DNA of 64,000 nucleotides, taken from the NCBI RefSeq assembly GCF_024198175.1, contig NZ_JAJVKV010000004.1, positions 744,001 through 808,000 of the forward strand, given 5' to 3'. The translations under genes were made by a program, and so were the position numbers. Numbering within the stretch: position 1 is the first letter of the stretch; each line of letters starts with the position of its first letter. Source of the DNA: Pyxidicoccus xibeiensis (GTDB taxonomy: Bacteria; Myxococcota; Myxococcia; Myxococcales; Myxococcaceae). Positions 33,751 to 41,871 of this stretch are shown here, one piece after another. Below the pieces are notes generated by a model, which worked only from the letters and a program-made list of their open reading frames with translations, was not told the DNA's origin and searched no databases.

Positions 33751-35049
33751 ATGGGGCGTTGGCGGACAGGCACGGCGGGGCTGGCGCTGGGCGTGTGGGC
33801 CGCGCTCGCGGCAGGCTGTGACGGCGGAAAGACACACCCGCCCCAGCCGGACGTCGAAGACCCCAACGGCCCTCCCGAGGCTCCCCTCCCCAACGGGCCG
33901 CTGCCCGGAGATACACGGTGGACGGTGCACACGGCGGTGGCCGGGCGCCAGGACGTCGTGGCCATGGCCCCGGATGGGAGTGGCGGCGTCCTCGTGCTGG
34001 GGACGAGCGAGTCGGCTTCGGCACCCGCCACCTCCAAGGACCCGGGCGGTACTTCGCTCACCCTCGCCCGCCATGACGGGAACGGTCAGCAGTTGTGGAG
34101 CCGGAGCTTCACGGCCGAGGGCGAGGCCTCGGACGTGGATGCGCCGCTGCTCGCCGTCTCCACCTCGGGTGACGTCTTCCTCGCGGGCAGGGTGACCGGC
34201 CAGCTCCGGCTGGCAGAGAGCGTCCTCACCGATAGCGCGTTCGTGGCGAAGCTGGCTCCGGATGGAAGCCCCCTGTGGGCCCGAGCCGTGGAGCCAGTGA
34301 AGGCATTGCTTCCGGACCGGGATGGAGCCCTGCTGGTCGCTCACGGCCTCGAGGTGGAGCGCTTCGACGCCAGAGGCACCCGGCACTGGGCTCGGGAAAT
34401 GCCCGCGATGGCCTCCGCGTCCCTCGTCGCACTGGATGCGGAGGGCGGACTGGTGATGGCGGGACAGAAGCCCACCAGCCCCTTCGAGAGCCAGGGCTTC
34501 ATCGCCCGGCTGTCACCGGATGGCGAGGTGCGGTGGGAGCAGCAGGTGGGCCCCCATGCGCCTGGCTTCACGGACGTGGCCTTCCGTCCGGACGGGAGCT
34601 TCCTCTTCACCGGAGAGCTCACCGGCCCCCTGACCTGGGGAAAGGACAGCCTGCGCGCGCCCTGCGCCCAGGGGAGCTGCTACCGCACCGTGTTCGTCCT
34701 GGCGGCGGATGCCTACGGCGAGCCGCTCTGGGCCCAGGTGCCGGACAGCGAGGAGGAGAGTGACGCGGAGGGGGCGCGCCTCGCGATGGACCCGGAGGGC
34801 GGCGCGGCGGTGCTGTGGCGGCACGGGTGTGGCTCGGGGCTGGCGCGCCTGTCTCCCGCGGGGGAGGTGCGCTGGCAGAGCTACTACGTGACGTCTCCGT
34901 GCCGCGCGAACACCTGGCTGCGGGCCGCCACCTTCCTGCCCGAGGGAGACGTGGTGGGCGCCGGCATGTTCTCCGGCACGCGCGCCTTCGGCTCCCGGAC
35001 GCTGACCGCCGACGGCACGGACGTGTTCCTCCAGCGCCTGGTGCCGTGA
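33751..35049 (+). CDS. Beta-propeller (SBBP/PQQ-like) lipoprotein
   Basis: A 432-residue lipoprotein: signal GTAGLALGVWAALAA with lipobox LAAGC, a proline/asparagine-rich linker (residues 30-60), then repeating blades such as FVAKLAPDGSPLWARAV, FIARLSPDGEVRWEQQVG and LARLSPAGEVRWQSYYV. The 'D-G-x-x-x-W' spacing is that of six-to-eight-bladed propellers found on myxobacterial surfaces, probably binding proteins or glycans. The ATG at 33751 begins the signal peptide; the upstream open frame is not coding. Confidence 0.85.
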   Translation: MGRWRTGTAGLALGVWAALAAGCDGGKTHPPQPDVEDPNGPPEAPLPNGPLPGDTRWTVHTAVAGRQDVVAMAPDGSGGVLVLGTSESASAPATSKDPGGTSLTLARHDGNGQQLWSRSFTAEGEASDVDAPLLAVSTSGDVFLAGRVTGQLRLAESVLTDSAFVAKLAPDGSPLWARAVEPVKALLPDRDGALLVAHGLEVERFDARGTRHWAREMPAMASASLVALDAEGGLVMAGQKPTSPFESQGFIARLSPDGEVRWEQQVGPHAPGFTDVAFRPDGSFLFTGELTGPLTWGKDSLRAPCAQGSCYRTVFVLAADAYGEPLWAQVPDSEEESDAEGARLAMDPEGGAAVLWRHGCGSGLARLSPAGEVRWQSYYVTSPCRANTWLRAATFLPEGDVVGAGMFSGTRAFGSRTLTADGTDVFLQRLVP

Positions 35050-35056
35050 AGGGGCC

Positions 35057-35806
35057 TCAGGCGGCGCGGGAGGAGACGTCGGTGGACCCGCCGGGCTCGA
35101 CGGGCGCAATGGGCTCGCCGTCCTCACCCAGCACGATGGGCTTGATGCCCAGCTTGCGCTCCACGAGGGCGTGGCCCAGGTAGATGAACGGCGTCAGCCC
35201 CACCGCCACCAGCAGCTTCACCACGTACGACGTGTAGATGATGGTGACGATGGTGGAGTTGGGCAGCACGCCCGTCCACGCCACGTACTGCACCACCACC
35301 GTGTCGATGAGCTGCGACACCAGCGTGGAGCCCGTCGCCCGCAGCCACAGCAGCTTGTTCTGCGTGACGCGCTTGAGCAGGTTGAAGATGGCGATGTCGC
35401 AGAACTGGCCCACCAGGTACGCAATCATCGACGCGACGAGGATGCGCTGCGAGCCGGCGAAGATGTTGTTGAACGAGCCCTCCGCCGCGCCCGTCCAGTC
35501 CGGCGCGCGCGTCAGCGGCGCCCAGGGCACCTGCACGGCAATGCCAATCACCACGAAGGCGAAGATGGCCATGAAGAAGCCCACCCAGGTGACGAACCGG
35601 GCCGCCTTCTTCCCGTAGAACTCGTTGAGGATGTCGGTGAGGAGGAATGTCACCGGGAACGGCAGCATGCCGATGGACATCACCGCCAGCACCGGCCCCA
35701 ACTTCACCTCGAACAGCTTCACGCCGATGATGTCGCCCACCACCAGCGAGGTGACGAACACCCCCGCGAGCACCACGAAGAGCTGAATCCGCCTGTCGAG
35801 CAGCAT
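35057..35806 (-). CDS. yhhQ: Queuosine-precursor transporter (YhhQ family)
   Basis: A 249-residue inner-membrane protein with about six helices: LFVVLAGVFVTSLVVGDIIG, LPFPVTFLLTDILNEFYGKK (the family signature), and ILVASMIAYLVGQFCDIAIF and VSQLIDTVVVQYVAWTGVL. It matches the vitamin-uptake-like/QPTR family that imports 7-cyano- or 7-aminomethyl-deazaguanine. The hydrophilic tail (EDGEPIAPVEPGG) is unusual. It is the last gene of the pterin-type operon, 19 bp after an SDR gene, although a queD gene is elsewhere in the window. Convergent with the propeller lipoprotein. Confidence 0.9.
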   Translation of the reverse strand: MLLDRRIQLFVVLAGVFVTSLVVGDIIGVKLFEVKLGPVLAVMSIGMLPFPVTFLLTDILNEFYGKKAARFVTWVGFFMAIFAFVVIGIAVQVPWAPLTRAPDWTGAAEGSFNNIFAGSQRILVASMIAYLVGQFCDIAIFNLLKRVTQNKLLWLRATGSTLVSQLIDTVVVQYVAWTGVLPNSTIVTIIYTSYVVKLLVAVGLTPFIYLGHALVERKLGIKPIVLGEDGEPIAPVEPGGSTDVSSRAA

Positions 35807-35825
35807 CGCCGCTAGATACCGCACC

Positions 35826-36605
35826 TCACTCCCGGAGCAGTAGTCCCCCATCCAGCACCAGCTCCGAGCCGGTGAGCCAGGAAGCGCCCAGCAGGTAGCG
35901 CACCGCCTCGGCCACGTCCTCCGGGTTGCCCAGCCGGCCGAGGGGATGGAGCGCCCGCAGGCCCGAAAGCTGGGCCTCCTGACGGCGGACGCGCTCCGGC
36001 TCGGGCAGCGGCCCCTCACCGGGCGCCAGCCGCACCTCGCGCGTCATGTCCGTCTCCACCACGCCCGGCAGCACCGCGCTGGCCCGCACGCCCCGCGCCG
36101 CCCCCGCCAGCGCCAGCACCTTCATCACCTGGAGCAGCCCCGCCTTCGCCGCGCTGTACACCGCGCTGGTGACGACGGGCCGCGTGGCCAGCGTGGACAC
36201 CACGAACACCACCGCCCCGCCCGGCTCCAGCACCTCCAGCGCCTGCTCTCCCAGCCGCAGCGGCGCCACCAGGTTGACCTCCAGCTGCGCGCGCAGGGCG
36301 TCCTCGCCGATGTGGCCCGGCGGCTGGTGCACCACCTGCCCCGCGCTGTGGACGAGGCCGTCCAGCCCGCCCAGCAGTCCAGCGGCCCGGCGCAGCAGCC
36401 CCTCCCGCTCCGCTGGAGCGGCGAGGTCGCACGGCAGCGCGAAGGCCCTGCCCGGCCAGGCTCGCGCGAGCGACTCCAGCACCTGTGCGCGGCGGCCCGT
36501 CACCACCACCTGCCCGCCCTCGCGCAAGAGCGCCTCCGCCACCGCGCGGCCGATGCCCGTGCCGCCTCCCGTGACGAGCACCTTGCGCGTGCCCGTCGCG
36601 CTCAC
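35826..36605 (-). CDS. Short-chain dehydrogenase
   Basis: A 259-residue classical SDR: VLVTGGGTGIGRAVAEALLR with GRRAQVLESLA (NADP type), SAGQ at the NNAG position, catalytic Ser in FVVSTLATRPVV, Tyr/Lys in VYSAAKAGLLQ, and the C-terminal GSELVLDGGLLL. It overlaps the FolB-cupin gene by 4 bp and so is part of the pterin-type operon. Whether it reduces a pterin or another carbonyl is unknown; the closest general pattern is 3-oxoacyl-ACP reductase/glucose dehydrogenase-like. Confidence 0.87.
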   Translation of the reverse strand: MSATGTRKVLVTGGGTGIGRAVAEALLREGGQVVVTGRRAQVLESLARAWPGRAFALPCDLAAPAEREGLLRRAAGLLGGLDGLVHSAGQVVHQPPGHIGEDALRAQLEVNLVAPLRLGEQALEVLEPGGAVVFVVSTLATRPVVTSAVYSAAKAGLLQVMKVLALAGAARGVRASAVLPGVVETDMTREVRLAPGEGPLPEPERVRRQEAQLSGLRALHPLGRLGNPEDVAEAVRYLLGASWLTGSELVLDGGLLLRE

Positions 36606-37441
36606 GAGCTCCGCTCCGCGGGCGAGCCCGGGGCCACGGGCGCCTCATGCGGGTAGTAGGAGTAGCCGGTGACGGGCGCCAGGCCCTCCGCGGGCGGCTC
36701 CGTCTCCACCTCGTCCGCGGGGATGAAGCGCGGCCGGTCCACGCACAGCACCGTCTGCTCCGTGGCCGTCGGGTTGTCGTAGCGGTGCGGGAAGCCCCGC
36801 TGCCAGTGGAAGGCCATGCCCCGCTCCACCGGCTTGCCCTGCAGCAGCAGTCCGGGGCCCAGCACCAGCTCGCTCTCCTCCATCTGCTGGTGGACGTGCG
36901 TGGGGATGGTGCCGCCCGGCTTCACCCGCAGCCGGTACACGCCATAGCCCGCGCCCTCGTGGATGATGTCCACGCGGCCGAAGGGCTTGTCCTCCCACGC
37001 GTACTCCATCTCCTCCGCGGTGCGGTGAATCTGGAGCGACGGCACCGTGAGCCCGCCCAGCGCGTGCGGCTTCGTCACCCGCACCGTGGCCGCCTGCACC
37101 TGCGCGCGGGGCACGTCGCCGGTGGGCGGCGCCAGGACGTAGCGCGCCACCGCCTCCACCGAGGACTCCAGCAGCTCGAAGCGGCACGCCTCCAGGAGGA
37201 AGCGCAGCTCGCCAGCGAGCCGGCCGTAGTTCACCGTGTTGGCCAGCCGGCCGCCCGTCGCCGCGCTCCGCGTGTCCAGGAAGAGGGCCACGTCCAGCCG
37301 CAGCGGCTGCGCGGCGAAGCGCTCGCGGTTGAAGACGCCCACGATGCAGTCCACCGTGAGGCCCCGCAGCTCGATGACGTCCAGCGGCCGGCCCTGGGCC
37401 GAGGTCACCACGGGCGGCTGGAAGGGGAACTCTCCACTCAT
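36602..37441 (-). CDS. Dihydroneopterin aldolase-cupin fusion protein
   Basis: A 279-residue two-domain protein. Residues 20-130 form a FolB-type tunnelling fold: VIELRGLTVDCIVGVFNRER, VNYGRLAGELRFLLEACRFE and ESSVEAVARYVLAPP, with the active-site Glu in LLESSVEAV. Residues 150-255 are a cupin: GGTIPTHVHQQMEESELVLG (His-x-His and Glu ligands) and GMAFHWQRGFPHRYDNPTA. FolB acts in folate synthesis or epimerises dihydroneopterin; the cupin could be a metal-dependent dioxygenase or isomerase acting on the product. I do not know this fusion. It overlaps neighbours on both sides by 4 bp (SDR genes), so the three are translated together. Confidence 0.85.
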   Translation of the reverse strand: MSGEFPFQPPVVTSAQGRPLDVIELRGLTVDCIVGVFNRERFAAQPLRLDVALFLDTRSAATGGRLANTVNYGRLAGELRFLLEACRFELLESSVEAVARYVLAPPTGDVPRAQVQAATVRVTKPHALGGLTVPSLQIHRTAEEMEYAWEDKPFGRVDIIHEGAGYGVYRLRVKPGGTIPTHVHQQMEESELVLGPGLLLQGKPVERGMAFHWQRGFPHRYDNPTATEQTVLCVDRPRFIPADEVETEPPAEGLAPVTGYSYYPHEAPVAPGSPAERSS

Positions 37442-38163
37442 AGCTGTGCGCTCCTGCCGCCATCCACCGCGAGGACCTGGCCGGTGATGTACGGCGCCTC
37501 GCGGGCGAGGAAGACGACGACGCGGGCGATGTCCTCCACGCTGCCCTCGCGGCCCATGGGGATTCGCTTCAGCACCGCCTCGCGGGCCGCCGCGTCGAAG
37601 TCCTCGGGAAAAGCCACCGTGCCGGGCGAGACGGCGTTGACCCGCACGTGCGGGGCCAGCTCCACCGCCAGCGCGCGGGTGAGCATGACGAGCCCCGCCT
37701 TGCTCACCGAGTAGTGCGCGTAGTGGCTCACCGGCCGCTCACCGCCGATGTCGGTGAGGTGCACCACCAGCGGGTCCTTCCCGGCGCGCAGCGAGGGCAG
37801 CAGCGCCTGGGTGAGGAAGAAGGGCGCATCCAGGTTCACCGCGAGCATGGTGCGGTACTGCTCGCGGGTGATGGAGGCGAAGTCCACGCGCTCGTAGAGG
37901 CCGGCGTTGTGGACCACCACGTCCAGCGCGGGCCAGGCCTGGCGCACCTCCGCGCCCAGCGCATCCACCACGTCCGCGCGGCTCAGGTCGGCGGCGTGGA
38001 GGGTGACGCGGCGGCCGAGCGCCCGGAGTTCGTCCGCCAGCGTGCGCAGCGAGTCGACCGAGCGGTTCGCGTGGAGCGCCAGGTCATAGCCGGCGTGGCC
38101 GAGCGCCCGGGCCACCGCGCCGCCGATTCGGATGCCAGCCCCGGTGATGAATGCGGTCCCCAT
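37438..38163 (-). CDS. Pteridine reductase-like short-chain dehydrogenase
   Basis: A 241-residue SDR with FITGAGIRIGGAVARALGHA, where the Arg-containing cofactor loop (GIRIG) followed by LHANRSVDS is the mark of pteridine reductase/FolM-type dihydromonapterin reductases. HNAG, LTDIGGERPVSHYAHYSVSK (catalytic Tyr/Lys) and GQVLAVDGGRS complete the fold. It probably reduces a pterin made or processed by the FolB-cupin protein it overlaps by 4 bp. First gene of the operon. Confidence 0.87.
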   Translation of the reverse strand: MGTAFITGAGIRIGGAVARALGHAGYDLALHANRSVDSLRTLADELRALGRRVTLHAADLSRADVVDALGAEVRQAWPALDVVVHNAGLYERVDFASITREQYRTMLAVNLDAPFFLTQALLPSLRAGKDPLVVHLTDIGGERPVSHYAHYSVSKAGLVMLTRALAVELAPHVRVNAVSPGTVAFPEDFDAAAREAVLKRIPMGREGSVEDIARVVVFLAREAPYITGQVLAVDGGRSAQL

Positions 38164-38221
38164 GCGGCGACTTCACTAACAGGCCGCGACGGGAAAGGCA
38201 CCGGTGAGCTGAAAAGGAGCA

Positions 38222-38257
38222 GGGCGCGCCGGACTACCCCCGTAGTCCAGCGCGCCC
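38222..38257 (-). terminator. Terminator downstream of the 38333 gene
   Basis: Arms 38222-38237 and 38242-38257 pair over 16 bp with one mismatch around CCCC. On the minus strand the hairpin is followed by GCTCCTTTTCAGC. It ends the leftward gene at 38333 before the SDR start at 38163. Just right of it are two near-identical CTGGTGTTTCCCC units (about 38281-38307). Confidence 0.65.
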
Positions 38258-38332
38258 CGCGTTACTGCCCTGCTTGCCCCTGGTGTTTCCCCCTGGTGTT
38301 TCCCCCTGATGCCAATGGCCCCCTGCTGACGA

Positions 38333-38824
38333 CTACGGGTAGTAGCTGGCGGCGTGGGTGCGGTTCGAGCGGTAGCCACCGTCACGGCCGTAGGACACCC
38401 AGACCCACTCCTGCACCTGCTCGTAGCGGGCGGGGACCCAGCGGTTCTCGTAGAAGCCACCGGTGCACCGGGTGACACGCGAGCGGCGGCGGTGACGCTC
38501 CTCGCAGACCTCGGGGACCCAGACGCGCTCGTGACGGCCCTCCACCCAGCGGTTCACCGTCTGCAGCTCGTAGCGGCCGCGGGCCCGCGGAGGGGGCAGC
38601 GGCGCCGGGCCGTGGCGGCAGTCGTCGCGGTGGACGTGGACCTCGACGTGGCCGTAGCCATTCCCGCCGCCGTGGCCGCGGTCGTCGTGGTGGTTGCCGC
38701 CACGCCGCTCGGCTTCCTGGTGGGCCCAGTCGTTCACGCCCTTCTTCTCTTCCGCCTGAGCCGCCGTGGAGCCGAGGAGCATCGTGCCGAGAGTGAGAAC
38801 CGCGAAACCAATCTTGAGCGCCAT
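38333..38824 (-). CDS. Secreted basic hypothetical protein
   Basis: A 163-residue exported protein with signal MALKIGFAVLTLGTMLLGST ending AAQAEEKK. The mature part is rich in His, Gly, Arg, Tyr and Trp: a His/Asp stretch (NHHDDRGHGGGNGYGHVEVH), then RYELQTVNRWVEGRHERVWV and YENRWVPARYEQVQEWVWVS. The repeated W-V-P/E-x-x-Y pattern is like small envelope proteins that bind surfaces or sugars. Two cysteines (PEVCEERH and VTRCTGG) may bond. A GGAGGT site precedes the ATG. Function unknown. Confidence 0.8.
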   Translation of the reverse strand: MALKIGFAVLTLGTMLLGSTAAQAEEKKGVNDWAHQEAERRGGNHHDDRGHGGGNGYGHVEVHVHRDDCRHGPAPLPPPRARGRYELQTVNRWVEGRHERVWVPEVCEERHRRRSRVTRCTGGFYENRWVPARYEQVQEWVWVSYGRDGGYRSNRTHAASYYP

Positions 38825-39059
38825 GTCGTTCAACCTCCGTCGTCCTGCTTGCACCTTCTGACGGGGGTCCCCCGGTTTCATTCAATGCGCGGCGGTCCGC
38901 CACGCCCGCGGGGTGGCTTCACTCGGGAGGAGGCGAAAACGTCTGGAAACAGGCGGGGTTGCCGGGGTGCGACTTCCACGCAGGTCAGCCCCTCCGCGGG
39001 CGCACGGTACCCGCGCCGCGTCCCCTGCGCGCACCGTGGATGCGGTACATGGAGGCACC

Positions 39060-39776
39060 ATGTTCCACCGCCAAGGGCCCACCCTCCGGGAGCTGGCAGC
39101 GCAGGCGCTCACCTCCGTCGAGCGCGGGTATGACCTGCTCGCCCCCAAGTTCGACTACACGCCCTTCCGCACGCCGGACCCGGTGCTCAAGGCGGCCCTC
39201 GAGCAGGTGGGGCCGCCCGGCTCCATCGGCAGCGCGCTCGACGTGTGCTGCGGCACCGGCGCCGCCATGCGCTTCCTCCGTCCCCTCGCGCGCGAGCGCG
39301 TCGTCGGCTTCGACCTCAGCCAGGGCATGCTCGAGGAGGCCGACCGTCGCCTCTCCGGTGCTCCCGGCTCCGCGCGCTTCGAGTTCGTGCGCGGCGACGC
39401 GCTGGAGCTTCCGTTCGACGGAGAGTTCGACCTGGTCACCAGCTTCGGCGCCTTCGGTCACATCCTCGAGGAGGACGAGCCCCGGCTCGTCAGAGGCATT
39501 GCCCGCGCACTCCGTCCGGGCGGCCGCTTCGTCTTCGTGACGTCGCATCCGCCGTCGAAGCTCCGCCCGGGCTTCTGGCTCGCCAAGGGCTTCAACGCCG
39601 CCATGCGCGTGCGCAACGCCCTCTGGAAGCCGCCCTTCGTCATGTACTACCTGACGTTCCTGGTGCCGCGCGCCCGCGCCCTGCTCGAAGCGGAGGGCTT
39701 CACCGTCGAGGTGCGGGACGGCATCCTCCCCGAGCCCTTCACCCCGCTCAGCACCGTCATCGCCACGCGGCGCTGA
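39060..39776 (+). CDS. Class I SAM-dependent methyltransferase
   Basis: A 238-residue methyltransferase: SAM motif I is ALDVCCGTGAAMRFL, motif II VGFDLSQGMLEEA, then RGDALELPFDGEFDLVTSFG and the GIARALRPGGRFVFVTSHPP region. The N-terminal RELAAQALTSVERGYDLLAPKF is typical of small-molecule (ubiquinone/methyltransf_11-type) enzymes. The substrate cannot be told. GGAGG is 4 bases before the ATG. A hairpin after the stop separates it from the convergent metallo-hydrolase gene. Confidence 0.88.
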   Translation: MFHRQGPTLRELAAQALTSVERGYDLLAPKFDYTPFRTPDPVLKAALEQVGPPGSIGSALDVCCGTGAAMRFLRPLARERVVGFDLSQGMLEEADRRLSGAPGSARFEFVRGDALELPFDGEFDLVTSFGAFGHILEEDEPRLVRGIARALRPGGRFVFVTSHPPSKLRPGFWLAKGFNAAMRVRNALWKPPFVMYYLTFLVPRARALLEAEGFTVEVRDGILPEPFTPLSTVIATRR

Positions 39777-39784
39777 CAACGAAA

Positions 39785-39815
39785 GGGCCTGCCGCGTCGC
39801 GTGACGGGCAGGCCC
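39785..39815. terminator. Hairpin between convergent genes
   Basis: GGGCCTGCC (39785-39793) pairs with GGCAGGCCC (39807-39815) around 13 bases. It lies between the methyltransferase stop (39776) and the convergent hydrolase stop (39842). T runs are weak. Confidence 0.5.
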
Positions 39816-39841
39816 CTGAACCTACGTCACCGCCGTGGGTG

Positions 39842-40753
39842 CTACGGCGTGGCGGCGGCCTTCGCCTTCGCCGGGGCCTGCCCCAGGCTGGTGAACACCG
39901 TCTCCAGCCAGACGTCCTGGGTGACGAAGCCGGCGCCCCAGGGCTTGAACTTCTCCGGCAGCCCCTCCGCCTTCACCTGCTCCAGCGTCTTGCCGGCGTC
40001 GCGCTTCGTGCGCACCAGCGCCACCGACTCGCGAATCGCCGCCACGAAGCTCTCCAGCTCCGCGCGCCCGGCCAGCGGGCCATGGCCGGGGATGATCTTC
40101 GCTCCCGCCGGCAGCGTCTGGAGCACCTTCTCGATGTTGCGCAGGTACCCCTCCACCGAGCCGCCGCTCTGGATGTCGACGAACGGGAAGGAGCCCACGA
40201 AGAAGTGGTCACCCATGTGCACCACGTTGGAGCCCACGAAGTGCACCAGCGTGTCGCCGTCCGTGTGGCCCGCCGGCAGGTGCGTCAGGCGAATCTCCTC
40301 GCCGTTGAAGTAGAGGGACATGCCCGTGTCGTAGGTGATGACCGGCAGCGCCTCCTTCTTCGCGGGAGGGATGACGCCGAACACGCCCATGTCCGCGCCG
40401 GCCACCAGCCGCGTGCGCGCCTCGCGGTGCGCCACGATGCGGCCCTCACGCCCGAAGACGGCGTTGCCGCCCGTGTGGTCGAAGTGCCAGTGCGTGTTGA
40501 GCACGTAGGAGATCTTCGCCTTGCTCAGCTTGTCCAACGCCTTGTTGATCTTCGGCGCCAGCACCTCGAACTGGTCGTCGACGATGAGCAGGCCGTCCGG
40601 CCCCACCGACACGCCGATGTTGCCGCCAGCGCCGGTCAGCATGTGCACGTTGCCGGCGACGGGAGCGCTCGTCACGTTCGCCTTCGCCGGGTCCGGCAGC
40701 TGCGCCAGCGCCACCGAGGGAACCACCGCCAGGACGGCCAGGAGACTTCTCAT
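39842..40753 (-). CDS. Exported metallo-beta-lactamase-fold hydrolase
   Basis: A 303-residue secreted enzyme with signal MRSLLAVLAVVPSVALAQ. Zinc motif THWHFDHTGG (HxHxDH), further His in LPAGHTDGD, Asp/His in VVHMGDHFFV and final His in IIPGHGPLAG. The tail VWLETVFTSLGQAP is seen in periplasmic MBL-fold hydrolases of the Bcn-like/quinoprotein-relay group. Substrate unknown; subclass B3-like beta-lactamase activity is not excluded but the sequence looks like the general cyclase-type group. The ATG is at 40753, with GGAGCTGCACAC upstream. Confidence 0.87.
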   Translation of the reverse strand: MRSLLAVLAVVPSVALAQLPDPAKANVTSAPVAGNVHMLTGAGGNIGVSVGPDGLLIVDDQFEVLAPKINKALDKLSKAKISYVLNTHWHFDHTGGNAVFGREGRIVAHREARTRLVAGADMGVFGVIPPAKKEALPVITYDTGMSLYFNGEEIRLTHLPAGHTDGDTLVHFVGSNVVHMGDHFFVGSFPFVDIQSGGSVEGYLRNIEKVLQTLPAGAKIIPGHGPLAGRAELESFVAAIRESVALVRTKRDAGKTLEQVKAEGLPEKFKPWGAGFVTQDVWLETVFTSLGQAPAKAKAAATP

Positions 40754-40838
40754 GTGTGCAGCTCCGCGAGAAAGACAGGATGATGGGCGCGCAACATAAC
40801 CGGCCGCCCGCTCCCTGGCCCGCTTTCGTGCGCTGCCC

Positions 40839-41345
40839 TCAGTGCGCCCCGTAGTCGACCTGCGTGACGGTGTACTCAACGGCCCCACGCGGCCGCTCCA
40901 CCAGCACGGCCTCCCCCACTTCCTTGCCCAGCAGCGCGCGCGCCAGCGGCGACTCCACGCTCAGCCGTCCCGCCTTCACGTCCGCCTCGTCCGGCCCGAC
41001 GATTCGGTAGCGCGCCCGGCCTCCGTCCTCGTCCTCCAGCTCCACCCACGCACCGAAGAAGACGCGCCCGGCCTGGGACTCGTCGGGCTCCACCACCCGC
41101 ACCTCTTCCAGCGTCGCTGCGAGCTGCTGCACCCGCCGCTCGCGCTCCTTGCGCCGCACGCCCGCCTCCAGCGCCGTCAGCTCCGCCGCGCCGGTGTCCG
41201 GTCCCTGCGCCGCCGCCAGCTCCTCCTGCAGCGCCCGGTACCCCTCCGGGGTGATGTAGCGCTTCTCTCCCGAGGCCGAGCGCGGCCGCGCGGGGACCAG
41301 TCCCTCCTCCCCACCCGAGTCCTCCTTCGTGAACGCCTTCGACAT
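40839..41345 (-). CDS. greB: Transcription elongation factor GreB-like
   Basis: A 168-residue Gre factor. The N-terminal MSKAFTKED followed by RYITPEGYRALQEEL is the GreB pattern; the coiled coil reaches about residue 85 (ERERRVQQLAATLEEVRVVE) and the C-terminal FKBP-like domain includes GAWVELEDEDGGRARYRIVG, then SPLARALLGKEVGEAVLVER. The acidic tip residues between the helices are harder to see than in E. coli GreB. It rescues backtracked RNA polymerase by stimulating transcript cleavage. AAGGAGG lies 5 bases before the ATG. Confidence 0.85.
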   Translation of the reverse strand: MSKAFTKEDSGGEEGLVPARPRSASGEKRYITPEGYRALQEELAAAQGPDTGAAELTALEAGVRRKERERRVQQLAATLEEVRVVEPDESQAGRVFFGAWVELEDEDGGRARYRIVGPDEADVKAGRLSVESPLARALLGKEVGEAVLVERPRGAVEYTVTQVDYGAH

Positions 41346-41471
41346 GCCTGCCTCCTTCCCCCAGGAAGATTTCTCAGTCCTTCCAGGGATTTGAAGCCTC
41401 CCGTGCCCCCCTGCCAGCACAGGAGGCGGCCCCCTTTTCCATCCATTGTGGAAAATGGCACAATCACGGCC

Positions 41472-41807
41472 ATGCTTCAGCCCCGCAAGGTCCCCCGGTT
41501 CGCGCACCGCCTGACGGTCCGGCTGCGCGGGATGCTGCCCATCTACACGCACGATGTGTCGGAGGGCGGCTTCTGCGCGGAGATGCTCCAGCCCATGAAG
41601 CCGGGGACGGCGGTCCAGGGCTCCATCGCGGTGGGCGACCAGGAGCTGCCCTTCCAGGGCGAAATCGTCTGGACGCAGCGGACCGCCGGTGACCGCGTGC
41701 GCGGCCGCTGCGGCGTGCGCTTCACGAACATCACCGAGGACTTCCGGATGCGGCTGCAGGAGTACCGGAAGATGCAGGGCAAGCGGCTGGTGCGCTGGTA
41801 CACCTGA
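41472..41807 (+). CDS. PilZ-domain protein
   Basis: A 111-residue single PilZ domain: RFAHRLTVRLRG, then THDVSEGGFCAEMLQPM (D-x-S-x-x-G) and GRCGVRFTNITEDFRMRLQE. The RxxxR arginines are represented by RFAHR, so c-di-GMP binding is possible though the first Arg spacing is altered. No other domain. Divergent from greB; such small PilZ proteins are numerous in myxobacteria and are linked to motility and polysaccharide control. Confidence 0.85.
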   Translation: MLQPRKVPRFAHRLTVRLRGMLPIYTHDVSEGGFCAEMLQPMKPGTAVQGSIAVGDQELPFQGEIVWTQRTAGDRVRGRCGVRFTNITEDFRMRLQEYRKMQGKRLVRWYT

Positions 41808-41871
41808 AGCTGCGGCTGCCCTCCACGCGAGGCCCGAAGCACGGGCCCGCGCGGAGGATGACGGACCCGAC

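Noticed and set aside
39842..40753. True antibiotic-resistance beta-lactamase
   Set aside because: The MBL zinc motif is present but sequence features match general exported MBL-fold hydrolases; no specific B1/B2/B3 evidence.
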